Positions 32,410 through 44,720 of a DNA stretch of 64,000 bases are shown piece by piece. The position numbers and the translations under genes were made by a program. The notes under the pieces were generated by a model. It was given only the letters and a program-made list of their open reading frames with translations, was not told where the DNA came from and searched no databases. Numbering within the stretch: the stretch's first letter is position 1; every line of letters begins with the position of its first letter. Origin of the DNA: Pseudorasbora parva (lineage: Eukaryota > Chordata > Actinopteri > Cypriniformes > Gobionidae); the NCBI RefSeq assembly GCF_024679245.1, contig NC_090184.1, positions 14,656,144 through 14,720,143 on the forward strand, in the 5' to 3' direction.

Positions 32410-34814
32410 AAGTTATACCTGGTTAAAAGCTAACCCTAACCCTAATTATATGTAGTAAAAAGTTACAGTTAACCTCTAGTCTGGCTAACTCTGACCCTGA
32501 TCATAACAGAAGTAGGTAGTAAAAAGTTATAGTTAACCTCTAGTCTGGCTAACCCTGACCCTGATCATAACAGAAGTAGGTAGTAAAAGTTATAGTTAAC
32601 CTCTAGTCTGGCTAACCCTAACCCTGATCATAACAGAAGTAGGTAGTAAAAGTTATAGTAGACCTCTAGTCTGGCTAACCCTGACCCTGATCATAACAGA
32701 AGTAGGTAGTAAAAGTTATAGTTAACCTCTAGTCTGGCTAACCCTGACCCTGATCATAACAGAAGTAGGTAGTAAAAGTTATAGTAGACCTATAGTCTGA
32801 CTAACCCTAACCCTGATCATGACAGAAGTAGGTAGTAAAAGTTATAGTTAACCTCTAGTCTGGCTAACCCTAACCCTGATCATAACCGAAGTAGGTAGTA
32901 AAAGTTATTGTTAACCTCTAGTCTGGCTAACCCTAATCCCGATCATAACAGAAGTAGGTAGTAAAAGTTATAGTAGACCTCTAGTCTGGCTAACCCTGAC
33001 CCTGATCATAACAGAAGTAGGTAGTAAAAGTTATAGTAGACCTCTAGTCTGGCTAACCCTAACCCTGATCATAACAGAAGTAGGTAGTAAAAGTTATAGT
33101 TAACCTCTAGTCTGGCTAACCCTAACCCTGATCATAACAGAAGTAGGTAGTAAAAGTTATAGTAGACCTATAGTCTGGCTAACCCTAACCCTGATCATGA
33201 CAGAAGTAGGTAGTAAAAGTTATAGTTAACCTCTAGTCTGGCTAACCCTGACCCTGATCATAACAGAAGTAGGTAGTAAAAGTTATAGTTAACCTCTAGT
33301 CTGGCTAACCCTGACCCTGATCATAACAGAAGTAGGTAGTAAAAGTTATAGTAGACCTATAGTCTGACTAACCCTAACCCTGATCATGACAGAAGTAGGT
33401 AGTAAAAGTTATAGTTAACCTCTAGTCTGGCTAACCCTAACCCTGATCATAACCGAAGTAGGTAGTAAAAGTTATTGTTAACCTCTAGTCTGGCTAACCC
33501 TAATCCCGATCATAACAGAAGTAGGTAGTAAAAGTTATAGTAGACCTCTAGTCTGGCTAACCCTGACCCTGATCATAACAGAAGTAGGTAGTAAAAGTTA
33601 TAGTAGACCTCTAGTCTGGCTAACCCTAACCCTGATCATAACAGAAGTAGGTAGTAAAAGTTATAGTTAACCTCTAGTCTGGCTAACCCTAACCCTGATC
33701 ATAACAGAAGTAGGTAGTAAAAGTTATAGTAGACCTATAGTCTGGCTAACCCTAACCCTGATCATGACAGAAGTAGGTAGTAAAAGTTATAGTTAACCTC
33801 TAGTCTGGCTAACCCTAACCCTGATCATAACCGAAGTAGGTAGTAAAAGTTATAGTAGACCTATAGTCTGGCTAACCCTAACCCTGATCATGACAGAAGT
33901 AGGTAGTAAAAGTTATAGTTAACCTCTAGTCTGGCTAACCCTAACCCTGATCATAACCGAAGTAGGTAGTAAAAGTTATTGTTAACCTCTAGTCTGGCTA
34001 ACCCTAATCCTGATCATAACAGAAGTAGGTAGTAAAAGTTATAGTTAACCTCTAGTCTGGCTAACCCTGACCCTGATCATGACAGAAGTAGGTAGTAAAA
34101 GTTATAGTTAACCTCTAGTCTGGCTAACCCTAACCCTGATCATAACCGAAGTAGGTAGTAAAAGTTATTGTTAACCTCTAGTCTGGCTAACCCTAATCCT
34201 GATCATAACAGAAGTAGGTAGTAAAAGTTATAGTTAACCTCTAGTCTGGCTAACCCTGACCCTGATCATAACAGAAGTAGGTAGTAAAAGTTATAGTTAA
34301 CCTCTAGTCTGGCTAACCCTAACCCTGATCATAACAGAAGTAGGTAGTAAAAGTTATCGTTAACCTCTAGTCTGGCTAACCCTGACCCTGATCATGACAG
34401 AAGTAGGTAGTAAAAGTTATAGTTTACCTCTAGTCTGGCTAACCCTAACCCTGATCATAACAGAAGTAGGTAGTAAAAGTTATCGTTAACCTCTAGTCTG
34501 GCTAACCCTGACCCTGATCATAACAGAAGTAGGTAGTAAAAGTTATAGTTAACCTCTAGTCTGGCTAACGCTAACCCTGATCATAACAGAAGTAGGTAGT
34601 AAAAGTTATCGTTAACCTCTAGTCTGGCTAACCCTAACCCTGATCATAACAGAAGTAGGTAGTAAAAGTTATCGTTAACCTCTAGTCTGGCTAACCCTGA
34701 CCCTGATCATAACAGAAGTAGGTAGTAAAAGTTATAGTTAACCTCTAGTCTGGCTAACCCTAACCCTGATCATAACAGAAGTAGGTAGTAAAAGTTATCG
34801 TTAACCTATAGTCC
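32410..34814. repeat. 63-bp satellite, about 38 units, with higher-order repeats
   Basis: Each unit contains CTAACCCTGACCCTGATCAT or CTAACCCTAACCCTGATCAT, then ACAGAAGTAGGTAGTAAAAG and TTATAGTTAACCTCTAGTCTGG. Unit length is a regular 63 bp. Variant markers (CTATAGTCTGAC, ATAACCGAAG, TTATTGTTAAC, CTAATCCCG) recur in the same order 567 bp apart (32791 and 33358), that is nine units. Confidence 0.95.
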
Positions 34815-35092
34815 GGCGGCCCGCCACATTCTAATCTGCCCCGATTTTACCAGATTTTAGTTTGACTGACAGATGCTTTGCCAAAGCAATTGAGTAAAAC
34901 ACAACTTCAAAGAAACTGAAAAAAAAATATGTTTGGTTTATTATGAAACTGATAATGAACCAAAAATTAAATTTTTTACATTGCTGAAATGAAATAAGTA
35001 TTCTGTTTCTACATATTTATGTAAAAGAGAAGCGCACACTTTGCTCATGCAAACAGCTTCTGATCTGGTGTTTTCAGCGTATCAGGTCACAG
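34815..35092. other. Spacer between satellite and inverted array
   Basis: The start (CTGCCCCGATTTTACCAGAT, TTTGACTGACAG) vaguely resembles the terminal repeat of the MITE at 23-746. The rest is AT-rich. Confidence 0.35.
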
Positions 35093-35970
35093 TAACACAC
35101 ACACACAACACTGAGGTTCTTCAGTCAAGTCAAACATCAGGAACATCATCTTATGAGAATGTCCTCACCAATCATGTGTCCTCATAACCCAGGTGTAAGC
35201 CACACACACACAACACTGGGGTTCTTCAGTCAAGTCAAACATCAGGAACATCATCTTATGATAATGTCCTCATAAATCATGTGTCCTCATAACCCAGGTG
35301 TAAGCCACACACACACACACAACACTGAGGTTCTTCAGTCAGGTCAAACATCAGGAACATCATCTTATGATAATGTCCTTATAAATCATGTGTCCTCACA
35401 ACCCAGGTGTAAGCCACACACACACATACACACACAACACTGAGGTTCTTCAGTCAGGTCAAACATCAGGAACATCATCTTATGAGAATGTCCTTATAAA
35501 TCATGTGTCCTCACAACCCAGGTGTAAGCCACACACACACACACACACAACACTGGGGTTCTTCAGTCAAGTCAAACATCAGGAACATCATCTTATGAGA
35601 ATGTCCTCATAAATCATGTGTCCTCATAACCCAGGTGTAAGCCACACACACACACACACACACACAACACTGAGGTTCTTCAGTCAAGTCAAACATCAGG
35701 AACATCATCTTATGAGAATGTCCTCATAAATCATGTGTCCTCATAACCCAGGTGTAAGCCACACACACACACACAACACTGAGGTTCTTCAGTCAAGTCA
35801 AACATCAGGAACATCATCTTATGAGAATGTCCTCATAAATCATGTGTCCTCACAACCCAGGTGTAAGCCACACACACACACACACACACAACACTGAGGT
35901 TCTTCAGTCAAGTCAGACATCAGGAACATCTTCTTATGATAAGGTCCTCACAAAACGTGTAAGCCACACA
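35093..35970 (-). repeat. Inverted copies of the 113-bp array, about 8 units
   Basis: The same unit as 27241-32310 on the opposite strand: (CA)n, ACACTGAGGTTCTTCAGTCA, AACATCATCTTATGA, then CATAACCCAGGTGTAAGCC. The last unit is degraded. Together with the forward array it makes a very large inverted repeat around the 63-bp satellite. Confidence 0.95.
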
Positions 35971-36411
35971 CACCTGACATACTGTGATGCATTTAAAGTC
36001 AGGAACATTACCTTGGATAATATGAATCTTTAAAATAATCTTACAAATGCTAAATAGGTTATGTAAAGTTTACAGTACCGTGCATTTCCTTGGCCACTCA
36101 GAATCGCCGTAATTGTGTGATATCTTCACCAGGACAGATGCTCCTTACAGCAAATAGGCAAACGTGAAGTTTTTCTATCCACACGGATCGTCTTCATCCA
36201 GTTGTTTGGATTCATATGTTCAGAGATTACAAGTCATCCAAAGGGAACTGTCATCTCGGGCTGATCAACACTAAATAAATGACAATTCAACTTTCAATTA
36301 AGAATTCTTATTCCTGTTAGACACAAAAAAAGACAATATCAGTGATGAAAATCTAATATCATCAAATATATTCTTTGTGATCACCAATCATTTAATAGTT
36401 TAATAGCGTTT
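35971..36411. other. Unassigned spacer
   Basis: No recognisable repeat or coding sequence. Confidence 0.5.
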
Positions 36412-37093
36412 GGTATTAAGATGTGTTTTGGACAATCGGATCAAAAGTGGATGATGCTCAACACAGGTGTAAATGGGGTTTAAAACATTTTGAGCTTGTC
36501 AACTTTCAACCACTTCCAGAAGTTGGAAAACTCATTCGACCAGATTGCTTTCGTAGTGTAACGTCTGTGTGGTTGAATGTGTTCGAACAGTCACAAAAGA
36601 CTGCCTGCTCTCCGCTGAATGACCTAATGTGGAAACTAGAGATGCTTCGATACCAGTATCGGTATCAGCCCAAAATACCAGAGAAAGATGAAATAAATGC
36701 ATCTAATTAACAGAATATTAAACAAAATTAAATATCCATACTATAGCTGCTGTGCACAAGCTGATGAGTGAAACACGCAGAGTGGATTGAGCTGACGTTT
36801 TTCACAGACATCGCTGAAAATTATGGCCCATAATTACACAGACTTCTGTTTCATGCACTTGACTGCTAACCCACTCACCAGGACACATTTGGATTAAAAA
36901 TACATTGTATATGCAAATAAAAAAAGGTTGAAGGTTACATTACATTTTAATATAAGATGTAAAATTTTTATTTGACATAAGAAGACACAGATATGACAGT
37001 TAATACATTTAAAAATACTGTTCACCTCTGGCTTTGTTGATCAGTTATTTTAGGGTTTTGATCTTCTCTTGAGTCTTTGACTAGGCTAGGCAT

Positions 37094-37862
37094 TAAGGGT
37101 GTGAACCTACACTGGTCTCACGGTTCGGTTCGATTCGATTATGATTATCATGCCATCGATTCGGTTCGATAACACGATTCAGCACACTGCACTGACGATG
37201 CACTTCATCCTCATGTATATAATTTTGTCAGTCAGTTATATGAACTGAACCTTTTATTTTACCTGCTCAAAGAAAACACACTTCTTTAATGTATCAAACA
37301 TGAAACAAAACGTAAAAACATAAAACGTTTTGTGACCAAATGTAAATAAATCGTTTTGATAAATCAGATATATCTAATCTGTAAAAATGCATGAAATGAC
37401 CAGGTGTAAACATGCCCTTTAAGAACTCGAACGTTGATATAATTAGATTTTTGGCTGAGCTGGGTCCACCTTGTCACTGACAGGCGTTAACAGCTCACGA
37501 TGAAAATGGCTAACGTGGTTTCTCAAGTTAGTGGTATTACCCCATGCACATTTTATTTGTGCGTGACATAATTTACACACAGCATGTGTGTTCTCCAGGT
37601 CGTGCTTACCAGGTTGTTCAAAAAATCCGAAATGTGCCCAGATGTTTGCTTTTAAAATAGTTGGAGCATTTTTAACTACTCACACTCGTGTCTCGCCTCC
37701 CTCTGCCTTTATATGCTACCGCGACAATGCACATACACGACAAATGATGGCAGAAAAGCGACAGTACATTATAATAGGTTATGGTCTATTACTGAACTGA
37801 TACCGAATCGTCCTTGTCTGCATCGCGATGCATCAAAAAAACAAATAATTTCGACAGCCCAA
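37094..37862. mobile_element. hAT-like element with 8-bp duplication
   Basis: CTAGGCAT occurs at 37086-37093 and again at 37863-37870. The termini (TAAGGGTGTGAAC; inverse of right end TTGGGCTGTCGAA) are weakly inverted. The left subterminal region has repeated GGTTCGGTTCGATTCGATT words, as in fish Charlie-like hATs. No transposase frame is visible. Confidence 0.65.
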
Positions 37863-37974
37863 CTAGGCATGTTTCCTATTAATTGTCCTAGGAACCTCTA
37901 AGTTTATTTTAATTTTTGTGTATTTTGTATTACTCTATAATGTTGTAGTTGAAGGTTATTTAAAAATATACAAA

Positions 37975-38872
37975 ACAGGCCAAAAGTTTGGACACGCTAC
38001 TATTTGTAATGTTTTTGAAAGAAGTTTCTTCTGCTCATCAAGCCTGCATTTATTTGATCAAAAATACAGAACAAAAATTAATATTGTGATATATTATTAC
38101 AATTTAAAATATTTGTTTTTCAATGTATTCTACTTTAAATGATCATTTATTTCTGTGATCAAAGCTGATTTTTCAGGATGGTTCCTCCAGTCTTCAGTGA
38201 TCATGATCCTTCAGAAATCATTCTCATATTCTAATTTATTATGAGTGTTGGAAACAGTTCTGCTGACTAATATATTTGATGAATAAAAGGTTCAAAAGAA
38301 CTGCATTTATTCAAAATAAAAACATATTTTCAAATAATATAAATCTCCTTTACTATCACTTTTTATCAATTTAACACATCCTTGCTGAATAAAATTATTG
38401 ATTTATTAAAAAAAAGAAATAAAAAATGACTGACCCCAAATGACTGACCAGTATTGTATACAGTTGTTACAAACGATTTCTATTTTTAAAACATTTGCTT
38501 CTTTTTTTTATTTTTATTTTTTTTACTTTTTATTCATCAAAGTATTATAAAAACATATCACAGGTTATGAAATAATATTAGTCAGCAGAACTGTTTCCAA
38601 CACTCATAATGAATCCTCATCTGAGAATGATTTCTGAAGGATCATGATCACTGAAGACTGGAGGAATGATCCGGAAAATACAGCTCTGATCACAGAAATA
38701 AATCATCATTTAAAGTAGAATAAATTGAAAAACAAATATTTTAAATTGTAATAATATATCACAATATTAATTTTTTTCTGTATTTTTGATCAAATAAATG
38801 CAGGGTTGATGAGCAGAAGAAACTTCTTTCAAAAACATTACAAATAGTAATGTGTCCAAACTTTTGGCCTGT
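37975..38872. mobile_element. 898-bp foldback element (ACAGGCCAAAAGTTTGGACAC ends)
   Basis: The two arms are inverted over about 400 bp each, centred near 38424: ACAGGCCAAAAGTTTGGACA... against ...TGTCCAAACTTTTGGCCTGT. Matching blocks include CTTCTGCTCATCAAGCCTGC, TTTATTTGATCAAAAATACA and TGATCATGATCCTTCAGAAA. TA-rich flanks fit a Tc1/mariner-type TA target. Confidence 0.9.
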
Positions 38873-39649
38873 ACTATATATATATTGAGCCCTGCAAATA
38901 TAGGGAGTTACTTTCAAGTCCTGCCTCTTTTGTTATAAAATTAAGTTGTTATGGGGAAAAATAATGTCTAAAATAAAGTCTGGCCCACCAGGAATTTCAA
39001 TGGGCCCACCCTGCATCTCAAAGCTGGAGCCGGGCCTGTGATACAGCAATAGCATGAACAGTGGAAGTAACTGTAGCTCCTATAATACAGTTTAACAGGC
39101 ATAATTAGGCATGCAAATAACTGAAGGATATCTATTTGCTAAGCCAACTCAATTTGATTCATATTCTTTTGGTTTCTCTATTCATTATTTTTAAAAATGA
39201 AAAATGCAATGAAAATACAAGTTATTGGTACTATTGGTAAGTTGGAAGTTCGTTCTGGAAAAGTGGTATCAGTTCAGTTCTAGCGTAAACATTACAGGAC
39301 GTGTGCAAGACAGTCAGCTAATTACCCAAGTTACCCAAGAGAAAAAACGTAGAGCACAATGTTCTCTCTCACCATTTCTTGATTTCTGACACATTCACAG
39401 TGTTCGGCTGGTCTCCGGTCACGTTCATGTGTAAATTGCGTGAGATAATTTTTGTCCATTAGAACAAAAGACCCGAAAAAGCCCATACATTTACTCACCC
39501 ATACACCCTCCCTTTGAAGAAACCAGGACAGAAGTGGTTGAAAATGAATAAAAGAGACTGACTAAAACACCAAGTGTAAACGGGAATGTGTGTCCCTCAT
39601 CTACTTGAGATCCGATCGACCAAAACGCATCTTAATACCAGGTGTAAAT

Positions 39650-42600
39650 TAGGGATGCACAATTTATTGCCACCATATCGTTATCATCCAATAAATGGAC
39701 ATTATTAATGTTAACGTTATCAATCCGATATGAAAATTATGCCGATATATATAAGCTGATAGATCATGTAATTTTCCTTCAGCCGAGACACTTCAGATGC
39801 GTAGTATTCATCATGATGGTTTTGAATTGCTTGATATGATTGGAATCACTTTTTTTTAAATGTAATGTAAGGGGGGGCTTACATTAGCTTACATTGTTGC
39901 AGCCATTAAAATAGTTCAGTTTTGTTTTTAATGTCAAAGTAGTTATATTTTGTTTCGTTTCATTGTTAAGTTAATTTAGAAAAATGTTTAGAGCAATTTT
40001 TTGTTTGTTAAATTAAAGTTTACATTTTTTTAAGTGACGACCAAGCGGCCAGTGGCCAACAGTGAGTAAAACGCATGTTTAATCAATTTAGCCTCTCAAA
40101 TCAACTATTGACTTGTCTTGCCTATAATAAAATCCATAGATTTAAAACACTTCAAGTATCACAATGTTAGTTAATTTAGCCTACTATAATATTACCTCCA
40201 CATTAAAAAGGCATTTTTGACGAGCTGAGGCAGGCTGATGCTGCTCGCAACGGCACTCACAAACAAAACGAGCTAAACAATCTAAACAAATACAAAAATA
40301 AAAGAACATGCAGTTTGTATTATACCTTACACCTCTGCAAAATGAATATAAATCAGATCTTAAATTCCCACGGTATAGCCTATATTTAACGGAGTTCACA
40401 GCAACGAAAGCAAAAGATTCAAGATGCATTTTATTCAGCAGCTCAAAGACCGCAAAATGAAAGAGCGAAGCACTGGTAAGATCATTTATTAATTTTTATT
40501 GAAGATGATTGTGTTTTTGAGCATCTAAGACTTAGACTACGACTATTTGCGTTGGCTTGCTTTACCCTTTTGCGGCGATGCGTGTTGCAGCTCCATCATA
40601 TCTATCTGACTACAACCTATAGCCCATAACACGCTCTCACACACATTTATTATTTTAACCATTTGCCAGGAGTAAAATTTACACGTGGTTTAAGATACCT
40701 GGTCAGAGAAAATGAATGAAGAAATCATTTGTAAAAAGGCCCTAACTCTAGCAGCTGCTGAAGAAACGCGCGCTGCTGCTGGCGCTGGACTCTTTAACCC
40801 TGAGCGAGCATGTCTTGACAGTCGAGTAAGCTATCATGGTCTCATGATGTTTCCACCAGTGCAGCACATCTCATTGTTCCTTTTAATTAATCAAATAAAT
40901 ATAAAACAAATGAGAAGCCTAAAAAGGTCCGAAGCCCGGCCCACATTTAGGTATGACGTGAAAATTAGCCCGAAGTCCGGCCCTAGGGGCGTAAAAAAGT
41001 CGGGCTCTGCTCTAGTGTGAATCTAGGTTCTATTGTTGAGCTATACTGTATGTTCTGCTGTTTGCACAATAAAATAAAAACGTGAAAAAAGTATTTTTAA
41101 CGGGTCACAGATACTCGTCGGTTGTATTTTTATGTAATGCTAATTCAATGTTATAATCTTATCAGTTAACTGTTAATAATCGATTAATAAGCATCGCTTG
41201 TCGGTCGGGAAAATTAACCGAAATGAGCATCCCTAGTAGAGAGGTTTATATAAAGGGGTTTGAGTGATCAATTATCAGTATTTACATTTCTCTCCGATAT
41301 GGCAGGAAATTAATGTGGAGGATTTGAACTGTGAAGATGATTGACGGCAGTTTAAACTGTGATATGATGCACATAAGTAAGCAACAGAGTCCGTTAAAGA
41401 TAATAAAGTAGTATGTCCCAAAACTTGCATACTCTTCTGCTACACACTCAAAAGGATATACTTTTGTTCACAAAAAGAGTATACTTTTAGGACGTAGTAT
41501 AAGTAGGCGAATTGGGACGCAGCGTATGTCTTTTGGAATTAAAGTGCGCAGTGAACTGCCTTGAAACTCGAGCTGGCGCCGGCTGTTCTTCCCTGCCAAA
41601 AAACAGAATGGGTCACGTGACCTCCAGAGCTCTATAGGATGCGTTTGGTTCAGTTAATTAACGTTGGAGTAAAGCGCTTTATAGTACCGTTGATCATCTT
41701 TAGCTTCAGCATGTACTGCTCAAACAGTGATGCACAACATTAATAACTACTGGGACTGTCCTATACATAACATTACACTAAGAACACTCTTGTAATAAAA
41801 TGCTGTTAATTCTTTGGGATTAGATGTTGTGTTTCAGTGCGTTGTTGCAGAAGGGCAATTCTACAACAGGAGTTACACAGATTAGCATGTAACTTAGTCA
41901 AAGCTTCACTTGAGCATTTGCGTAATTTTTTGCAGATATAAGCAATATAGCGTGTTTCATTGAGTTAATAACCCGCAGCACATCATTGTACGAGTGATCA
42001 TCTTAATCTTTAGCGCACGCTCTGTAGCAATGCACAACATTAATAACATATGATTGGGGTTGTCATATTACATTATAATAGTATACACTAATGTAATAAG
42101 TTGTAAAGTCTTCGGGTTTAGTTGTTGTGTTTCATAGGAAGAGCGCTATTCTGACTACATAACTTAGATCATCTGTGTGTGATTTTGTGCAAATATAAGT
42201 TGCAATACCATGTTGATTTTGTTCAAATATCTGCATTATCGTATACAGGATGTGTTCTGTTGAGTAAATAACCTGGTAGCGACGTGGAGACTTATCCATG
42301 GCACATGCATTTTGATTCTTTATAGCCTAAGTCATGCTGGCCAATGACTTGTTTGCATTATTTAGTTTTTTTTTTTTGTTAGGCAGTGGGTGTTTTTGGT
42401 AACACTTTACAATGAGGTCTCATTTGTTAATGCATTAACTAACATGAACTAATATAAAGCAATAACCTTTGTTAATGGTAGTTATGTTGAATGAAAATGT
42501 TGAGATTAACATGAACTAAGGTTCATAAATCCTGTAGAAGCATTATTCATTCATTGGTGGATCATGTTAACTGATGATAATAAAATCAAACCTTATTGTA

Positions 42601-42892
42601 AAGTGGTACAATTTGTTTTATTATACAGAATTGGCCATAGGAGTGTAAAACTAATTTTAAAAGTTAAGGAATCTTACACTAGTACAAACTGTACTCCATA
42701 TGTTTGATTTATGTTAAAGTGTTTGGGATATGGCTTTTTTTTTATGGTGAGCCTTTAGTTTTTGTAATCAGGTGCTCAAAGTATATAAAAATTTGTATTT
42801 AGGTATAGGTCAATATATTGGTTATTTATATCGGCTTTCTGATATAAATAATTATCATTATCGGGCAAAATGTTCATATCGGTGCATCCCTA
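39650..42892. mobile_element. hAT-like element with TAGGGATGCA ends (3.2 kb)
   Basis: TAGGGATGCAC at the left is inverted as GGTGCATCCCTA at the right. The flanking 8-mers GTGTAAAT (39642-39649) and TTGTAAAC (42893-42900) agree at six of eight positions. Subterminal ATATCGTTATC/GATATAAATA words are also shared. A further CATCCCTA end at 41235 (GAGCATCCCTA) suggests a second related element inside or an alternative boundary. No transposase was recognised. Confidence 0.55.
42398..42608. mobile_element. Small MITE of the GGTAACACTTTACAAT family
   Basis: GGTAACACTTTACAATGAGG at the left; CCTTATTGTAAAGTGGTAC at the right, inverted. The interior is rich in TTAATGCATTAACTAACATG. Related in ends to 26084-26918. 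Confidence 0.8.
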
Positions 42893-42900
42893 TTGTAAAC

Positions 42901-44249
42901 AAGGCCATAATTACAAACTTACATACACATCAAACACTTACCAGAGGAGTTTTCCATCATAATGAAGCTCAAAGACGAACACTTTCAGAGCGTCATAAAG
43001 ATATGTTCTTTGCCTCCGCTCTCATTCTTCTTTGCTTATGAGTCTTGTCTGTATTCCAGCAGGAAATCTGCCTTCTCAAACTCAGTACAACTGAACAACA
43101 GAAGAAAAACATCACTGTAAACAACATATGTATCTGGCACAGCTTTATTAAACAAAATATTTTCACATAAACTTAGCTCTATCAGACCATTCTCTCTTCT
43201 GAAGGGAAAACTGTACAGCCTCCTCCAGCGCATTATCTGATGTGTCTGCTGTCATAAAGAAAAACATCTATAATTATGACCATTGCATTTAATTTAACAT
43301 TATTCAGCAAGATTGTTTTCATTATAAACATTAATACTTACAGTTCTATTGGTACAGAGTATATTTTATTACATTCAGGAGGAATAAAAGCATATATTGA
43401 TTTCCTAGTTTCTTAAAAATGATAATAATAGTAACTTTAAACTGAGCTAACATCAAACTACAGTACTATTTACAGTAGCATGTCAGGATACTTTATCCCC
43501 TTCACAGATTGTAGTCATGACAACGCATTGTTACGATGGCTAGACTGATGTATGTGCTCAAAATAAGTTATTTACAATTATATTGGAATCTAAAACAAGT
43601 TAAATATGACAAGCATCTCTGATTCTCTCCTTACAGTCTGGGATCAGAATGACTCTATGCTAGCCCCGTTAGCATCAGGTGCTAGTTGCTTTCTGACTGT
43701 AAAACGAGCAGAAAATACCTTATAAAACACACACAAACAAGCCAAAATGAGCCACAAGCGATTAAACAGCAGATTAACTTACCTTTCTTTTAATAGTTGC
43801 TTCAAACAGGTCCAAATCACAGAAGTTTTCTCAGGTGGTTTCAATCCGGTCCAAACAGGAAATTAACCGATTATATGATATTATAATATATTTAAGGATT
43901 ACATTTCATCGAGGGATCACTCTACGTTAAAAAATATATTTGACAGTTCATCAATTGTAGACAATAATGCTTAAATAATGAGTAAATTACATAAATCCAC
44001 TTGTATAAGGAAACTAGATGTACACACTGGGTCTGAGAAATTCCGACATTATGAGGACTTCAGGCGGTCAGCCAATCAGAAGCTCCGATTCCTTACACGA
44101 GAGTGAATATTTATGAGGGGTGCAGTACCGCAGACCCACGTCCAGGGGCGCTGTCTCGATACACAGCTGATACACAAAATCAGGTCTATGTGAATTATAA
44201 GGACTTTAGCTGAAATTCTGGATTTTAGCTCCCCCTATGTATAGAAACA
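42901..44249. other. Unassigned spacer
   Basis: No coding or repeat family recognised; near 44055 a word CATTATGAGGACTTC recalls the array vocabulary. Confidence 0.5.
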
Positions 44250-44345
44250 CTTCTACACTGTTAGAATTATGAGGACATCGGCCCTGTCCTCATAATTCAA
44301 AATGTCCTCATAATGTGGCGTGTATTCAGGTGAAATGTCCCCGTA
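44250..44345 (-). repeat. Inverted TGTCCTCATAA words
   Basis: GAATTATGAGGACATCGGCC, CTGTCCTCATAATTC, ATGTCCTCATAATG and ATGTCCCCGTAATACACATA, mostly in opposite sense to the similar words at 25119-25690. Confidence 0.6.
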
Positions 44346-44355
44346 ATACACATAG

Positions 44356-44358
<3 letters not shown>

Positions 44359-44406
<48 letters not shown>
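44359..44406. repeat. (CA)n microsatellite
   Basis: About 24 CA units; the right boundary of the 19-kb block. Confidence 0.97.
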
Positions 44407-44408
<2 letters not shown>

Positions 44409-44720
44409 GGAAAAAAGGGTACAAAATACATTTACCTAGAACTTTACAGCTGAGGGGACAAAGGAATTTTTAAACCTATTTGTTTTACTCCACACAGTTC
44501 TATACCGGCTACCAGACGGGCGAAGATGAAACTCAGAAAACAAAGGATTAGAAACATCTAACAAAATGTTCTCGGCTTTACCCAAAGCCTGTCTACTTGT
44601 TAACTTGTTAATCGTTCAGGTGACAAAAGGCATGAATATTGTCAACATTTTTTTTCCAGTAAAGTTTTGATCATGTTGATCATTTAGACGCCTTAGAAAT
44701 TTTAATATCACAGAGACTGC
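44407..44720. repeat. Right half of a dispersed repeat next to (CA)n
   Basis: TACAAAATACATTTACCTAG, AAAGGAATTTTTAAACCTAT, TTGTTTTACTCCACACAGTT and CCTGTCTACTTGTTAACTTG read like the continuation of the repeat interrupted at 25030. Inferred from memory of similar fish repeats. Confidence 0.4.

Larger units (their letters stand above)
36412..39649. mobile_element. Old element with GGTATTAAGATGYGTTTTGG inverted ends
   Basis: The left end GGTATTAAGATGTGTTTTGG continues ACAATCGGATC. The right end is its inverse, GATCCGATCGACCAAAACGC then ATCTTAATACC. The family normally extends outward as TTTACACC. On the right this continues as AGGTGTAAA, is cut by the hAT element at 39650, and appears to resume at 42898 (AACAAGGCC). 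Two younger elements lie inside. Confidence 0.6.

Noticed and set aside
40184..41020. Short frames of 80-100 codons in the hAT-like element
   Set aside because: No BED zinc-finger or hAT dimerisation motif seen; composition is non-coding.
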